From the NCBI GenBank assembly GCA_048270225.1, contig JBLWTG010000004.1, positions 248,001-312,000 on the forward strand: a stretch of 64,000 bases of DNA. Reading direction: 5' to 3'. Origin of the DNA: Allopusillimonas sp048270225 (lineage in GTDB: Bacteria; Pseudomonadota; Gammaproteobacteria; Burkholderiales; Burkholderiaceae_B). How positions within the stretch are numbered: the first letter of the stretch is position 1; the number at the start of each line of letters is the position of its first letter. The notes beneath the pieces are model-generated. The model was not told the origin of the DNA, searched no databases, and was given only the letters and a program-made list of their open reading frames with translations. Of the stretch, positions 40,717 through 49,829 are shown piece after piece. The translations under genes and the position numbers were made by a program.

Positions 40717-41700
40717 TCAATCAACCTGGGCACCGGATGCGCGTACGATGGGGGCCCATTTTTTCAACTCGTTTGAAATGTAAGAGGCGAATTCTGCTGG
40801 CGTATTGCCTATTGGCGCGGCGCCTCGTTCGAGCAGCTTCTGTTTGATGTCAGGGCGATGCACAAGTTGCGCGACCAGTTTGCTGAGCTTGTCGATGATG
40901 ACTGGAGGCGTTCCTGCGGGAGCCAACAGGCCGTACCATGAGCCGACCTCATATCCTGGTAGCCCGGATTCGGCGAGTGTGGGCAGATTGGGTAGAGACG
41001 GATCGCGCTGCAGACTGGTGACTGCCAGGGCCTTTAACTGCCCTGATTTGATGAACGGCATGGCGGAGGGCAGCGTATCGAAAATTACCTGTACTTGGCC
41101 GGAAATGGTGTCCGTGACCGCCGCAGCTGTACCGCGGTAGGGTACGTGTGTCATCTGTATGTTGGCCATGGTGTCGAATAGTTCGCCAGCCAGGTGGTGG
41201 GAACTGCCATTTCCCGCAGAACCGAAATAAAGTTTCTCAGGGTGCTTCTTTGCATAGGCGATCAGGTCCTTTACGGACTTGACCGGTAGTGATGGATTGA
41301 CTTCCAGGACGCTGGGGGTCGAGGCGACAAGGCTGATGGGGGCGAAGTCCTTGACGGGGTCGAAGAGCATAGTTTTATACAGTGAAGCGTTGATGCCATG
41401 GGTCGCCACTGTACCCATCAGCAATGTGTAGCCGTCTGGACTGGAGTGCGCAACGAGTTCTGAGCCGATGTTGCCTCCCGCGCCGGGGCGGTTGTCCACG
41501 ACAACTGCAGTCTTCAGTTCGGTGCCCAGCGCCTGGCCCAATGTACGTGCCACCAGATCACTGGTGCCACCGGCGGCGAACGGAACCACGATACGGATTG
41601 GGCGCAAGGGATAGTCTTGTGCCTGTGCGATTTCCCCAATAAGGATGCCTATAGTCATCGCGGTCGCCACGCTCAGGCGAGCCAAGGTGTTCAGTCTCAT
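40717..41700 (-). CDS. Bug-family tripartite tricarboxylate receptor (periplasmic)
   Basis: A 327-residue receptor with signal peptide (VATAMTIGILIGEIAQA), the signature YPLRPIRIVVPFAAGG, VVDNRPGAGGNIG and FGSAGNGSSHHLAGELF. It is first in the - strand operon behind the IclR-controlled divergent region. The paralogues in this window differ around residue 160, the ligand-binding loop, so each probably binds another acid. Confidence 0.92.
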   Translation of the reverse strand: MRLNTLARLSVATAMTIGILIGEIAQAQDYPLRPIRIVVPFAAGGTSDLVARTLGQALGTELKTAVVVDNRPGAGGNIGSELVAHSSPDGYTLLMGTVATHGINASLYKTMLFDPVKDFAPISLVASTPSVLEVNPSLPVKSVKDLIAYAKKHPEKLYFGSAGNGSSHHLAGELFDTMANIQMTHVPYRGTAAAVTDTISGQVQVIFDTLPSAMPFIKSGQLKALAVTSLQRDPSLPNLPTLAESGLPGYEVGSWYGLLAPAGTPPVIIDKLSKLVAQLVHRPDIKQKLLERGAAPIGNTPAEFASYISNELKKWAPIVRASGAQVD

Positions 41701-41763
41701 ATGTGCTCCTCTTTGAAATGACGGATGGACAAGTGGTAATTCTTATGGATTCAATGCCCTATC

Positions 41764-41900
41764 TGATCATATTGTGATCTTTTATGAAATGTATATAAAC
41801 TAATGTTTTTACGTATTAATAATTAACTTCACACAAAGATTATCTGATATAAAATTGATAATAAAGACATGAATTAAAATTAAGGATCACAATATGATCA
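41764..41900. promoter_or_regulatory. Divergent IclR operator pair (two 16-bp inverse copies)
   Basis: TGATCATATTGTGATC at 41764-41779 and its exact reverse complement GATCACAATATGATCA at 41885-41900 flank an AT-rich 105-base stretch. Each copy is itself a palindrome with GATCA/TGATC arms around five bases. The first lies 64 bases upstream of the Bug gene; the second covers the start codon of the IclR gene (41894). A looped repressor complex is plausible. Confidence 0.7.
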
Positions 41901-42724
41901 TTAAAGCGCCAGGTGGTAATGAAAATGTTGTCGCTGATGGCAGTGCGCGCGATGGCACGCAAAGCATTCGCCGAACAGTGCGCCTGTTGCGCGAGCTTCT
42001 CGAGCTCAACCGTCGCGGCGCATCTGCGTCAGAGCTATCAACGCGTGCGGGCCTGGACCGCAGTACTGGCCGTCGCATGTTGCAATGTCTGGTTGATGAG
42101 GGTTTACTTGCTTTTGATGACGAGACTCGTCGTTATCACTTTGCCCATCTCGCTTACGACATTGGCCTGGCAGCATCGGAGCGACTCGATTTGCCGCAAC
42201 TTTGCAAGCCAGCGCTTGCGCGCATTGCCGACGACACGGGGGATACCGTATTCCTCATGATTCGCAGCGGAGATGAAGCTGTTTGTGCAGATCGCGCCGC
42301 GGGGGCGTATCCGATCAAAACCTTTATTGTGGAGGTGGGAACGCGTCGGCCATTGGGCGTCGGCGCTGGTAGTCTGGCTATGCTCAGCGCCCTGCCAGAT
42401 GATGTTGCGGAGCTTGTGATCGCCCACAATGCGCCGCGTATCGGCGCTTATGGCGACATGACGGTGGAGCAGTTGCGTGCAATGATGCACAAAGTGCGCC
42501 AGCAGGGCCACGTAGTCATGGATGTAGTTGATGTGCCTGGTGCGCGCACGGTCGGCGTAGCAATTACCACTGGTACAGGCCGGCCAGTGGCGGCCCTCAG
42601 CGTTGCTGCGATCGCCATGCGGATGACAGCAGAACGGGAATCCGGCCTGCTGGCCATCCTGCATCGGGAGGCGAGTGAAATTGCCAAGTTGCTGAACCGC
42701 CGATCTGTTGCCGCGATTGGATGA
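41894..42724 (+). CDS. IclR-family transcriptional regulator
   Basis: A 276-residue regulator. The HTH region is SIRRTVRLLRELLELNRRGASAS then STRAGLDRSTGRRMLQCL; the effector domain has RPLGVGAGSLAMLSA and VVDVPGARTVGVAI. AAGGATCACAAT supplies the ribosome site, which is also part of the operator. It diverges from the Bug/DUF4392 operon and converges with the CoA-transferase gene 22 bases downstream. AT-rich DNA upstream contrasts with the GC-rich coding part. Confidence 0.9.
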   Translation: MIIKAPGGNENVVADGSARDGTQSIRRTVRLLRELLELNRRGASASELSTRAGLDRSTGRRMLQCLVDEGLLAFDDETRRYHFAHLAYDIGLAASERLDLPQLCKPALARIADDTGDTVFLMIRSGDEAVCADRAAGAYPIKTFIVEVGTRRPLGVGAGSLAMLSALPDDVAELVIAHNAPRIGAYGDMTVEQLRAMMHKVRQQGHVVMDVVDVPGARTVGVAITTGTGRPVAALSVAAIAMRMTAERESGLLAILHREASEIAKLLNRRSVAAIG

Positions 42725-42746
42725 AATCCGAGGCAAGGGAGGTAAT

Positions 42747-43970
42747 TCACCGCCTGACCGGGGCCCACGCGAAATCAGTAGGCTTGCTCCCGGCAATGGC
42801 GCCCGCTTTCAACCATTGTTCGCAGGCCTGCTCGTCAACGCCGGCGCTACGCAACAAGTCCAATGTGTGTGCGCCAAGCTCTGGAGGCGGCAGGGTGTCG
42901 AGCTGGTCGGCGCCGGCATGTAGACGCGGAAACTCGGGTACCTCGAAATCCAGGCCACGATATTGCACCTCACGCAGCTTGCCGGGTTGCCGGGCCTGTT
43001 CCGGTTCGAGCACACGTTCCAGAGGCAGCACTTCAGTCACGCCTACACCGGCCGCTTTAAGCCGAGTGGTCACGTCCTCAAAGCTGCGCGCACTCATGGC
43101 CTGCCTGACAATATCCTCAACGCGTTCGCGTTCCTTTTTGCGGTTGCGCAAGGTGGCAAGGTTTTCGTCGTCGGCTTCAGGCAATTCCATTGCCTGGCAG
43201 AATTTCAGCCAATGACCATCGGTCAGCATCAGCAAGTAGAGCCAGCGGTCGTCGGAGGTGAGATAGGCGCCATAGCCGGGCATGCTGAACTCTCCGTGCG
43301 GCTCTCGCTCGGGCCGGCCCAGCAATTGTGTTTTGAGCTGTACGCCGACCAGGTCCCGCGATGCTACGTGCAGGCCGGTTTCATAAAGGCCGATTTCCAC
43401 ATTGGCGCCGTCTTCGCGGGTGTTGGGTTGCAGCAATGCAGCAAGAATGCCGATCACGGCGTAGGCGCCTGCGAACTGATCATGATAGGAAGGTCCCAGG
43501 CGTCCAGGCCGACCGTTGATGCGGTTGCCCTCCATGACACCGGTTGACGCTTCGGCAACCGGATTGGAAGCCAGGTCGTCTTCCTGCGGGCCGGCCGCAT
43601 AGCCACGGATGTGGCAATAAATCAGCTGCGGATTAACCAATTTGCACTCCGCCTCCGTGAGCTGCAGCTTGCGGGCTGCTTTGGGCGCCAGATTGTGTAC
43701 CAGCGCATCGGCGGTTTTGAGCAGAGCGCAAAACGCCTCGTGGCCTTCCGGTTTGCTCAAGTCGATGCAAACGCTTTTCTTGCCATGGCTGTATGCAATA
43801 AAGGTGCCGCTGGGACCACCGCGCACCAGGGCGCGGGTTGGATCGCCGCGGGGGGGCTCCACTTTGATGACCTCGGCGCCCAGTTGAGAAAGGATATGGG
43901 AGGCGAAGGGGGCGGCCAACATCGTGCCCAGTTCAATCACACGGCGCCCGCTGAGAGGGGATTGCGACAT
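42747..43970 (-). CDS. CaiB/BaiF family III CoA-transferase
   Basis: A 407-residue CoA-transferase with SGRRVIELGTMLAAPFA and GAEVIKVEPPRGDPTRA at the N-terminus and the catalytic Asp in SYHDQFAGAYAVIG. CAGGAGTCCC precedes the ATG at 43970; the ATG ten codons upstream has no ribosome site. It is transcribed away from the Liv-ABC operon from a shared promoter region with two GntR-type operator copies, so it belongs to that regulon. It may activate the acid brought in by the ABC importer. Confidence 0.9.
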   Translation of the reverse strand: MSQSPLSGRRVIELGTMLAAPFASHILSQLGAEVIKVEPPRGDPTRALVRGGPSGTFIAYSHGKKSVCIDLSKPEGHEAFCALLKTADALVHNLAPKAARKLQLTEAECKLVNPQLIYCHIRGYAAGPQEDDLASNPVAEASTGVMEGNRINGRPGRLGPSYHDQFAGAYAVIGILAALLQPNTREDGANVEIGLYETGLHVASRDLVGVQLKTQLLGRPEREPHGEFSMPGYGAYLTSDDRWLYLLMLTDGHWLKFCQAMELPEADDENLATLRNRKKERERVEDIVRQAMSARSFEDVTTRLKAAGVGVTEVLPLERVLEPEQARQPGKLREVQYRGLDFEVPEFPRLHAGADQLDTLPPPELGAHTLDLLRSAGVDEQACEQWLKAGAIAGSKPTDFAWAPVRR

Positions 43971-44007
43971 AGGGACTCCTGCAGTCTGATGGAAAGACAA
44001 TTAAAAG

Positions 44008-44022
44008 AATGCATTATATATG
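44008..44022. promoter_or_regulatory. Candidate GntR operator copy (left half strong)
   Basis: AATGCATTATATATG shares its first ten bases with the perfect site at 53388-53402; the right half is degenerate. It lies 38 bases upstream of the CoA-transferase start, in the divergent promoter region. Confidence 0.45.
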
Positions 44023-44086
44023 TTTAAAATCTACGGTTTTCTTATAGTTTTATTAGGGTGATCCCGTATTTTTCTTTCCTGTTAAG

Positions 44087-44101
44087 GATATACAATGCAT
44101 T
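44087..44101. promoter_or_regulatory. Candidate GntR operator copy (right half strong)
   Basis: GATATACAATGCATT keeps the right half AATGCATT of the regulon palindrome with a degenerate left half. It is 49 bases upstream of the ABC substrate-binding protein start. Confidence 0.4.
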
Positions 44102-44149
44102 AAATAGCCAGGAAAAACACATCTCACAATAATTCCAGGAGACAACGTC

Positions 44150-45364
44150 GTGCACAGAAGATCATTTCTTACCGGCTGCGCCGGTGCAGCAACCGCACTT
44201 GCCATCCCCGGTTGGGCGCGCGCGCAGGAAGCCAGTCCCGGTATCGATCTGGCCAGCAAAACGGTTACGGTGGGTGCTTTCACACCCGTGACGGGGCCAG
44301 TTCCGTTCTACGCCATTCTGACTCACGCGGCCGATGCCTGCTTTAAATGGGCCAACGAGACCAACGCGCTGGATGGCTGGAAAATCAAGTTCGTGACGTA
44401 CGACGACGGTTATGAGCCAGCACGCAGCGTGGCCGTGACGCGTCGTCTGGTTGAAGAGAACAAGATCTTTGCGCTGACTGCTCCGGTCGGGACGGCACAG
44501 TCGGTGGCGGTCATTCCCTATGCGAAGGAAGTGGGCCTGCCGATGATAGGGCCTATTGGCGGCGCTACTGCTCTGTTTTCCGAGCGCCTGATTTTTCCCT
44601 TGTTACCGGACTACGGCTGGTCGGCTGCGTCGAATCTGGACTATGCCCTCAACGATTTGAAGTCTGGCCGTGTGGCCCTGTTATGGGAAAACGACGAGCT
44701 GGGTCGTTCGGGCAAGCGAGGGTTTGATCTGTATCTGAAGACGCTCAATCGCGAAGCTGCTGAATCCATTCCATTTGAAGTTCGCAGTACGGATTTCACG
44801 CCGCATCTGAGGCGGATTGCAAACGCGAAGGCGGAAACCGTGATTCTGTTCGGTTCCAATGCGAATCTGGCTGCAGCGCTCAAGGCTGCTGACCGTCTGG
44901 GCTTCCAGGCGAACTGGATGGCGCCCTTTTTTACCGCAGATCCTACTACCTACAAACTTGCGGGCAAGCTGCTGGATGGCGTGTATTTCTCGTCATGGCT
45001 GGTGCCGGTCACCTCCGAGGATCCGCAGATTCAAGCCTATCGCGAGAGTATCAAAAAGCACTACGCGAGCGATCCGGTTGGTGTGTTTGGCCTGAATGGA
45101 TGGAGCAATGCGTCTTTGTTCCTGAATGGGTTCAAAGCCTTGATTGCAAGCGGCAAGCCGCTGACACGCGCCAGTCTGGTCGACGTGATGGAAACATTGA
45201 CGGACCAGAACGTGGGCGGCGCGCGCGGGGTCAGTTTCACGAAGGGTGATCACAGAGGTGCACGGCAGGAAGCCATTATCCGGGCGACGGCAGGCGGCAA
45301 GTTCGAGATGGTGCGCGGTTTCAAGCCTTATCCAGAACAGGTTTTCAACGCAAAGTTGGCATAG
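44150..45364 (+). CDS. Liv-type ABC transporter substrate-binding protein
   Basis: A 404-residue periplasmic binding protein (Peripla_BP_6). The N-terminus MHRRSFLTGCAG with hydrophobic AATALAIPG and ARAQ cleavage site looks like a Tat-style signal (RRSF). Mature-part motifs are VTVGAFTPVTGPVP, APVGTAQSVAVIPYAKE and FGLNGWSNASLFLNGF. The GTG start has CCAGGAGAC upstream. It is the first gene of a long + strand operon with livHMGF 2.5 kb later. Bound solute is unknown, probably a carboxylate rather than an amino acid, given the neighbours. Confidence 0.9.
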   Translation: MHRRSFLTGCAGAATALAIPGWARAQEASPGIDLASKTVTVGAFTPVTGPVPFYAILTHAADACFKWANETNALDGWKIKFVTYDDGYEPARSVAVTRRLVEENKIFALTAPVGTAQSVAVIPYAKEVGLPMIGPIGGATALFSERLIFPLLPDYGWSAASNLDYALNDLKSGRVALLWENDELGRSGKRGFDLYLKTLNREAAESIPFEVRSTDFTPHLRRIANAKAETVILFGSNANLAAALKAADRLGFQANWMAPFFTADPTTYKLAGKLLDGVYFSSWLVPVTSEDPQIQAYRESIKKHYASDPVGVFGLNGWSNASLFLNGFKALIASGKPLTRASLVDVMETLTDQNVGGARGVSFTKGDHRGARQEAIIRATAGGKFEMVRGFKPYPEQVFNAKLA

Positions 45365-45373
45365 AGGTAATAC

Positions 45374-46222
45374 ATGAGCAGTACATATGATGCGTGGCTC
45401 GGCCGCGAGGAAGAGCGCACTGAGCGGATCCACGAGTCGACTGTCCAGGCGATGGCGGCGACGCTGGACCTGGACCACAGCCCGGCGGCAGGAGAACCTT
45501 TGCCGCCAGGCTGGCAGTGGCTGTTTTTCAACCCGGTCGTGTCCAGACGGGGTTTGGGTGAGGACGGGCATCCTAAGCGAGGCGGCTTCCTTCCGCCAAT
45601 TGAACTGCCCCGGCGCATGTGGGCGGGCAGTCGCCTACGTTATAGCGCCGACGTGCTCGTAGGTGCGGAGGCCACGCGTCGCAGCCGGATCGCCAACATT
45701 GCCAATAAAGTCGGCAAGCGTGGATCGTTGTGGTTTGTGACTGTTGAGCACACGACGACGAGCGATGGCAAGACATGCATTATCGAGGAGCAGGACATTG
45801 TCTATCGGGATGCGAGCCCGGCGAGTCCGGCGAGCGCTGCGGCAGTCAGGCCACAGCCTTACGAAGGACAGGCGCAATGGAGCAAAGGCGTCGACCCCGA
45901 CACTACGCTGCTGTTTCGGTACTCGGCGCTGACCTTCAACGGCCATCGTATCCACTATGACCAGGCATATGCGCGCAACGAGGAAGGCTACCCCGATCTT
46001 GTGGTTCACGGCCCGCTCACCGCCACCATGCTGCAGCAGTTTGCGCTTGAACAAGGCGGAGGCAGGAAACTGGATCGATTTGAGTTTCGGGGTGTCAGCC
46101 CCTTGTTCGTTTCCCGCAGTTTTCGCCTTGAAGCGAGCAAGGCCGAGGATGGCACGCTGTCCTTATGGGCGCGTGGGCCGGACGACGCGCTGGCCGTATC
46201 GGCAACGGCATCCTTTCGCTGA
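45374..46222 (+). CDS. HTD2-type acyl-CoA hydratase (mesaconyl/itaconyl-CoA hydratase-like)
   Basis: A 282-residue hot-dog-fold hydratase. WQWLFFNPVVSRRGLG and GFLPPIELPRRMWAGS at the N-terminal module and FRYSALTFNGHRIHYD, YPDLVVHGPLTATML at the C-terminal module are the features of HTD2-type hydratases, which include mesaconyl-C4-CoA and itaconyl-CoA hydratases. The His in HRIHYD is the likely base. In an operon with CoA-transferases and a CitE-like lyase this supports hydration of an unsaturated dicarboxyl-CoA; the exact substrate is inferred only. Confidence 0.82.
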   Translation: MSSTYDAWLGREEERTERIHESTVQAMAATLDLDHSPAAGEPLPPGWQWLFFNPVVSRRGLGEDGHPKRGGFLPPIELPRRMWAGSRLRYSADVLVGAEATRRSRIANIANKVGKRGSLWFVTVEHTTTSDGKTCIIEEQDIVYRDASPASPASAAAVRPQPYEGQAQWSKGVDPDTTLLFRYSALTFNGHRIHYDQAYARNEEGYPDLVVHGPLTATMLQQFALEQGGGRKLDRFEFRGVSPLFVSRSFRLEASKAEDGTLSLWARGPDDALAVSATASFR

Positions 46223-46265
46223 TTAATTGAATTTTTTGCAGACAACAACGCACAGGAGACATAAC

Positions 46266-47009
46266 GTGGCACAACATTTAAGCGGACCGGCAAACCTGGA
46301 AGGACAAGTTGCACTGATAACCGGAGGCGCGGGCGCCATGGGGCGTGCGATATCAGTGGCCTTCAAGAACGCGGGTGCGCATGTCATTGCGACGGACATG
46401 GCCGAGCATGAAGATATCGGAGAGGGTATTGAATACCGCCAGTACGACGTCACATCGCGAGCGCAGACCGACGCAGTGATCGGTGACATCGTCAAGCAGC
46501 ATGGCAAGGTCGATATCCTGGTGTTATGTGCCGGAATCATCGCTCGTACTCCTCTGGCAGACAGCACTGATGAAGAGTGGGACGCGATTATGAATGTGAA
46601 TGTGCGCGGTGTGGTGAATCCCACGCGCAAGCTTTTCCCGTTGATGTGCGATCGGGGTTTTGGCAAGATTCTGGCAGCCGGCTCTATCGCCGCCAAGAAT
46701 GGCGGTGTGGCTTCCGGGCCTGCCTATGTAGCCGCTAAATCTGCGGTTCACGGCATGATGCGTTGGATGGCGAAGGCAGGTGCGCCGCACGGGGTGTATG
46801 CCAATACGCTGGCCCCCGGACCGGTTGAAACGGCCATGTGGGCCAGCGTCACAACCAGCGGTGCGCCTTCTGCCAATGGCACAGTTCCTCTTGGCCGTTA
46901 CGGTAATCCCGATGACATTGCCCAGGCTGCCCTATTTCTTTGTTCGCCTGCATCAAACTGGATCACGGGTACGTCGTTGGATATCAGCGGCGGGATGTGG
47001 ATGAACTGA
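46266..47009 (+). CDS. Short-chain dehydrogenase/reductase
   Basis: A 247-residue classical SDR with cofactor motif TGGAGAMGRAIS, NAG-equivalent LCAGI, catalytic Ser in AAGSIAAKNG and YVAAKSA (Tyr and Lys of the active site). CAGGAGACATAAC precedes the GTG start; a longer upstream frame is unlikely. It probably oxidises or reduces a hydroxyacyl intermediate in the Liv operon pathway. It is followed after 14 bases by another dehydrogenase. Confidence 0.88.
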   Translation: MAQHLSGPANLEGQVALITGGAGAMGRAISVAFKNAGAHVIATDMAEHEDIGEGIEYRQYDVTSRAQTDAVIGDIVKQHGKVDILVLCAGIIARTPLADSTDEEWDAIMNVNVRGVVNPTRKLFPLMCDRGFGKILAAGSIAAKNGGVASGPAYVAAKSAVHGMMRWMAKAGAPHGVYANTLAPGPVETAMWASVTTSGAPSANGTVPLGRYGNPDDIAQAALFLCSPASNWITGTSLDISGGMWMN

Positions 47010-47023
47010 GCCAGGAGCGATAC

Positions 47024-47941
47024 ATGAATCAAGAAAATGAGCTAGTGATCGGGTTTATCGGTCTGGGCGTCATGGGTGGCCCAATGTGCCGTAACATGGC
47101 CGAAAAGCATGCGGGGGAGGTTATTGCGTTTGATCTGAACGCCGATGCTTTCATAATCCTGAAGGACACCAAGGCCAGGCGCGTCGAGGCAGTACAGGCC
47201 CTGGCAGAGCAGGCCGACATCGTTTTCCTGTCTTTGCCGGGCGGGCCCCAGGTTGAGCAGGTATGCATGGGCCCGCAAGGAATCGCCAGCGCGGGGCGTA
47301 AGCCTGCCGTCATTGTGGACTTAAGCACCACCACGGTGTCATCGGCACGCAGCCTCAATCAGAGGCTGGCGTCGCTGGGCATTGAGTTTGTCGATGCGCC
47401 CGTGGCTCGCACGCGTGAGGCCGCGCAGCGAGGTGAACTCAGTATCATGGCCGGCGCCAGCGAGGAACTCTTTGCGCGGGTTGAGCCCTTTCTGCGTTAC
47501 ATCGGCTCGGACGTCACCCATTGCGGTGCGGTGGGGTGCGGGCAGGCGGTCAAACTGATCAATAACGCGCTTGTGTTCGAAAACACCGTAGCGCTTGCCG
47601 AGATGATGGTACTGGGCGAACGCGCCGGCGTCGAGCCGGAGGTCTTGCTGGATGCGGTATCCAAAGGGTCCGGCGATAGCTTTGTGCTGCGCAATCATGG
47701 CCGCAAGGCCATGTTGCCGCGCGAGTTTCCCGAGAAATCGTTTCCGCCGGAGTACGTGCTCAAGGATCTGAGCTATGTCCTTGAACTGGCTTCTCAAACA
47801 GGCCTGGCCACGCCTGTCGCCGATCTTGCACGGCGTTACTACGAAGCATCAGCCGGCGCAGGCTGGGGCGGCCGTTATTTTCCTGCGGTCATAGACATGA
47901 TCGCCCAGGACATCGGCCCTGCGCCTGTCGCGTCAAAATAA
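47024..47941 (+). CDS. 3-hydroxyisobutyrate dehydrogenase-like oxidoreductase
   Basis: A 305-residue beta-hydroxyacid dehydrogenase: VIGFIGLGVMGGPMCRNM is the NAD(P) motif, FVDAPVARTREAAQRGELSIM the substrate loop (usually DAPVSGG), and QAVKLINNALVFEN contains the catalytic Lys. The loop variation (VARTRE) suggests a substrate other than 3-hydroxyisobutyrate. CCAGGAGCG precedes the ATG. It is a close functional counterpart of the enzyme at 39780, but not an obvious copy. Confidence 0.9.
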   Translation: MNQENELVIGFIGLGVMGGPMCRNMAEKHAGEVIAFDLNADAFIILKDTKARRVEAVQALAEQADIVFLSLPGGPQVEQVCMGPQGIASAGRKPAVIVDLSTTTVSSARSLNQRLASLGIEFVDAPVARTREAAQRGELSIMAGASEELFARVEPFLRYIGSDVTHCGAVGCGQAVKLINNALVFENTVALAEMMVLGERAGVEPEVLLDAVSKGSGDSFVLRNHGRKAMLPREFPEKSFPPEYVLKDLSYVLELASQTGLATPVADLARRYYEASAGAGWGGRYFPAVIDMIAQDIGPAPVASK

Positions 47942-47953
47942 AGGGACTGAGGT

Positions 47954-48832
47954 ATGGCGGATCTCATAGGATTAGTCTGGGCCGGCGTCATCAGCGGCTG
48001 CCTGTATGCGATGGGCGCGATTGGTATTGTGCTCATCTACAAAAGCTCCAACGTGGTGAATTTCGCGCATGGGAATCTGGCCGGGCTTGCGGCGTTTCTG
48101 GTCTTCGGGTTTACCGCAGGCATCTTCGCGGAGATGAGCTGGGGCGCTGCGGTGCTGTTGAGCCTGATCATCATGGTCGCAGTCATGGGGGTCAGCTACC
48201 TGCTCATCGCGCCGCTGGTCTTCAAGTCGGATCTTACGAGCACGATTGCGACCCTGGGTGTCGGCCTGATTGCCCAGGGTGCAACCCAACGCATCTTCGG
48301 ATCGAACATCGTATCGCTGGATCTTCCCTTGCCAGACTGGCGGACCGAGATAGGCCTGTTGCGCATCGGGGGATACGACATTGCGGTACTGGGTGTTACT
48401 GCCCTCGCGATCGGCTTGTTGTATCTCCTGATCGAACGCACGCGGATTGGCATCGCGTTTCGTGCCGTTTCCGCCAATCCCTTTGCCAGCAGGGTGTGCG
48501 GACTGAATCTTCGCCGCATTCATCTGTTTTCGTGGCTGGTTGCGGGCCTGCTCGGGCTCATCGCCTCACTGCTTATTGTGCCGACGACCTTTCTCTCGTC
48601 CACCAGCGTTTCCTCATTCATGCTGCAGGCCTTTGGCGCAGCGGTCGTGGGCGGCTTCAGCAGTCTGCCCGGGGCTGTGCTGGGCGGAATTTTCATCGGC
48701 GTCATCATGAATCTGCTGTCTTTCTACGTCGCGGCGGAATTCAGCAACACCTATCTTTTATTAATTATTCTGATGGTCCTGAACATCTTTCCCAAAGGGG
48801 TTCTGGCCATACGTGGAGGTGCCCGTGTCTAA
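47954..48832 (+). CDS. livH: Liv-type ABC permease LivH
   Basis: A 292-residue inner-membrane permease with about eight hydrophobic segments and the LivH signature motifs GVISGCLYAMGAIGIVLIYKS at the N-terminus, TLGVGLIAQG in the middle and AVVGGFSSLPGAVLGG near the C-terminus (the coupling loop). AAGGGACTGAGG precedes the ATG. LivM starts inside its last codons. Confidence 0.93.
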   Translation: MADLIGLVWAGVISGCLYAMGAIGIVLIYKSSNVVNFAHGNLAGLAAFLVFGFTAGIFAEMSWGAAVLLSLIIMVAVMGVSYLLIAPLVFKSDLTSTIATLGVGLIAQGATQRIFGSNIVSLDLPLPDWRTEIGLLRIGGYDIAVLGVTALAIGLLYLLIERTRIGIAFRAVSANPFASRVCGLNLRRIHLFSWLVAGLLGLIASLLIVPTTFLSSTSVSSFMLQAFGAAVVGGFSSLPGAVLGGIFIGVIMNLLSFYVAAEFSNTYLLLIILMVLNIFPKGVLAIRGGARV

Positions 48833-49829
48833 TGTCAGCATATCGGTCAATGCGTTGTCTGACGAGCCAGGGCTGGCCGGACAGCAGGCCGCCGCGCCGG
48901 GCAGGCGTCGCCTGTCGACCGGGGTAAGCGCAGCGGGGCTCGCTCTCTTGCTGGTGCTGCCCATGGTCATGGGAGGATACTGGACGTTTACGCTGGGTTT
49001 GTGCTTTGCCAATGCCATAGCAATCGTCTCTGTCAGCTTTCTCGTGCGCTACGGCGGCGAGGTGTCCATCGGGCATGGCGTGTTCGTCGCGTCGGGTGCA
49101 TATACCGTTGCGCTCATGGAAAAGTACTTTGCGCTTTCGCTGTTGCCAGCCCTGCCCATTGCTGCCGTGGTAGGCGGCGTGCTGGGCCTGATCTTCGCAT
49201 TTCCTTCACGGCATCTGACAGGTATCTATCTGGCTGTGGCCACTATGGCCCTGGCCCTGGCCTTGCCCGAGGTGCTGCTCCATTTTTCGGAAGTGACGGG
49301 AGGCTATGGTGGATTGTATGTAAACCTTGATGCGATCAGCGGCGTGTCCAAGGAGATACAACGGTATTACCTGCCGCTTGCCGGTCTGGTCGCTGTCGTC
49401 TTGCTGCTCAGGCACTTTCGTCAGTCGCGCCAGGCGATGGGCTTGCTGTTGATCCGAACCTCGGCCTATGCCGCAGAGTCCTTCGGCATAAAACGCAGCT
49501 GGGCGCGCCTGTCCTGCATGGCCTTGAGTGGCGCCATCGCTGCTGTCGCGGGTGCCTTCCTGTCCTTCAGTTCTTCCACCGTGTCGCCCAACAGCTTCAC
49601 GCTCTGGACGTCGATTTTCCTGTTGGTAGGGTCCGTGGTGAGCCTGTATTCAATGTCTCTCGTTGGCGCCATTATCGGGGGCCTGTTTCTGACCTTGATT
49701 CCCTTGCTGATGGCGGGGGCGGGAGACTGGGTGCCTATCCTGTACGGCGCCGCCTTGCTGGCCGTGGTGCTGGGCGTGAATGCCTTGCCCGAGTCGCTGC
49801 GAGCCCGGCTGGAAGGGAGCCGGGTATGA
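48825..49829 (+). CDS. livM: Liv-type ABC permease LivM
   Basis: A 334-residue permease: long hydrophobic helices, VRYGGEVSIGHGVFVASGAYT, and SGAIAAVAGAFLSF with LLVGSVVSLYSMSLVGAIIGG. The start is a GTG at 48825 with GGAGG just upstream, overlapping livH by 8 bases; GTGs at 48813 and 48819 are alternatives. It pairs with LivH as the transmembrane core. Its stop overlaps livG. Confidence 0.9.
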   Translation: MSNVSISVNALSDEPGLAGQQAAAPGRRRLSTGVSAAGLALLLVLPMVMGGYWTFTLGLCFANAIAIVSVSFLVRYGGEVSIGHGVFVASGAYTVALMEKYFALSLLPALPIAAVVGGVLGLIFAFPSRHLTGIYLAVATMALALALPEVLLHFSEVTGGYGGLYVNLDAISGVSKEIQRYYLPLAGLVAVVLLLRHFRQSRQAMGLLLIRTSAYAAESFGIKRSWARLSCMALSGAIAAVAGAFLSFSSSTVSPNSFTLWTSIFLLVGSVVSLYSMSLVGAIIGGLFLTLIPLLMAGAGDWVPILYGAALLAVVLGVNALPESLRARLEGSRV

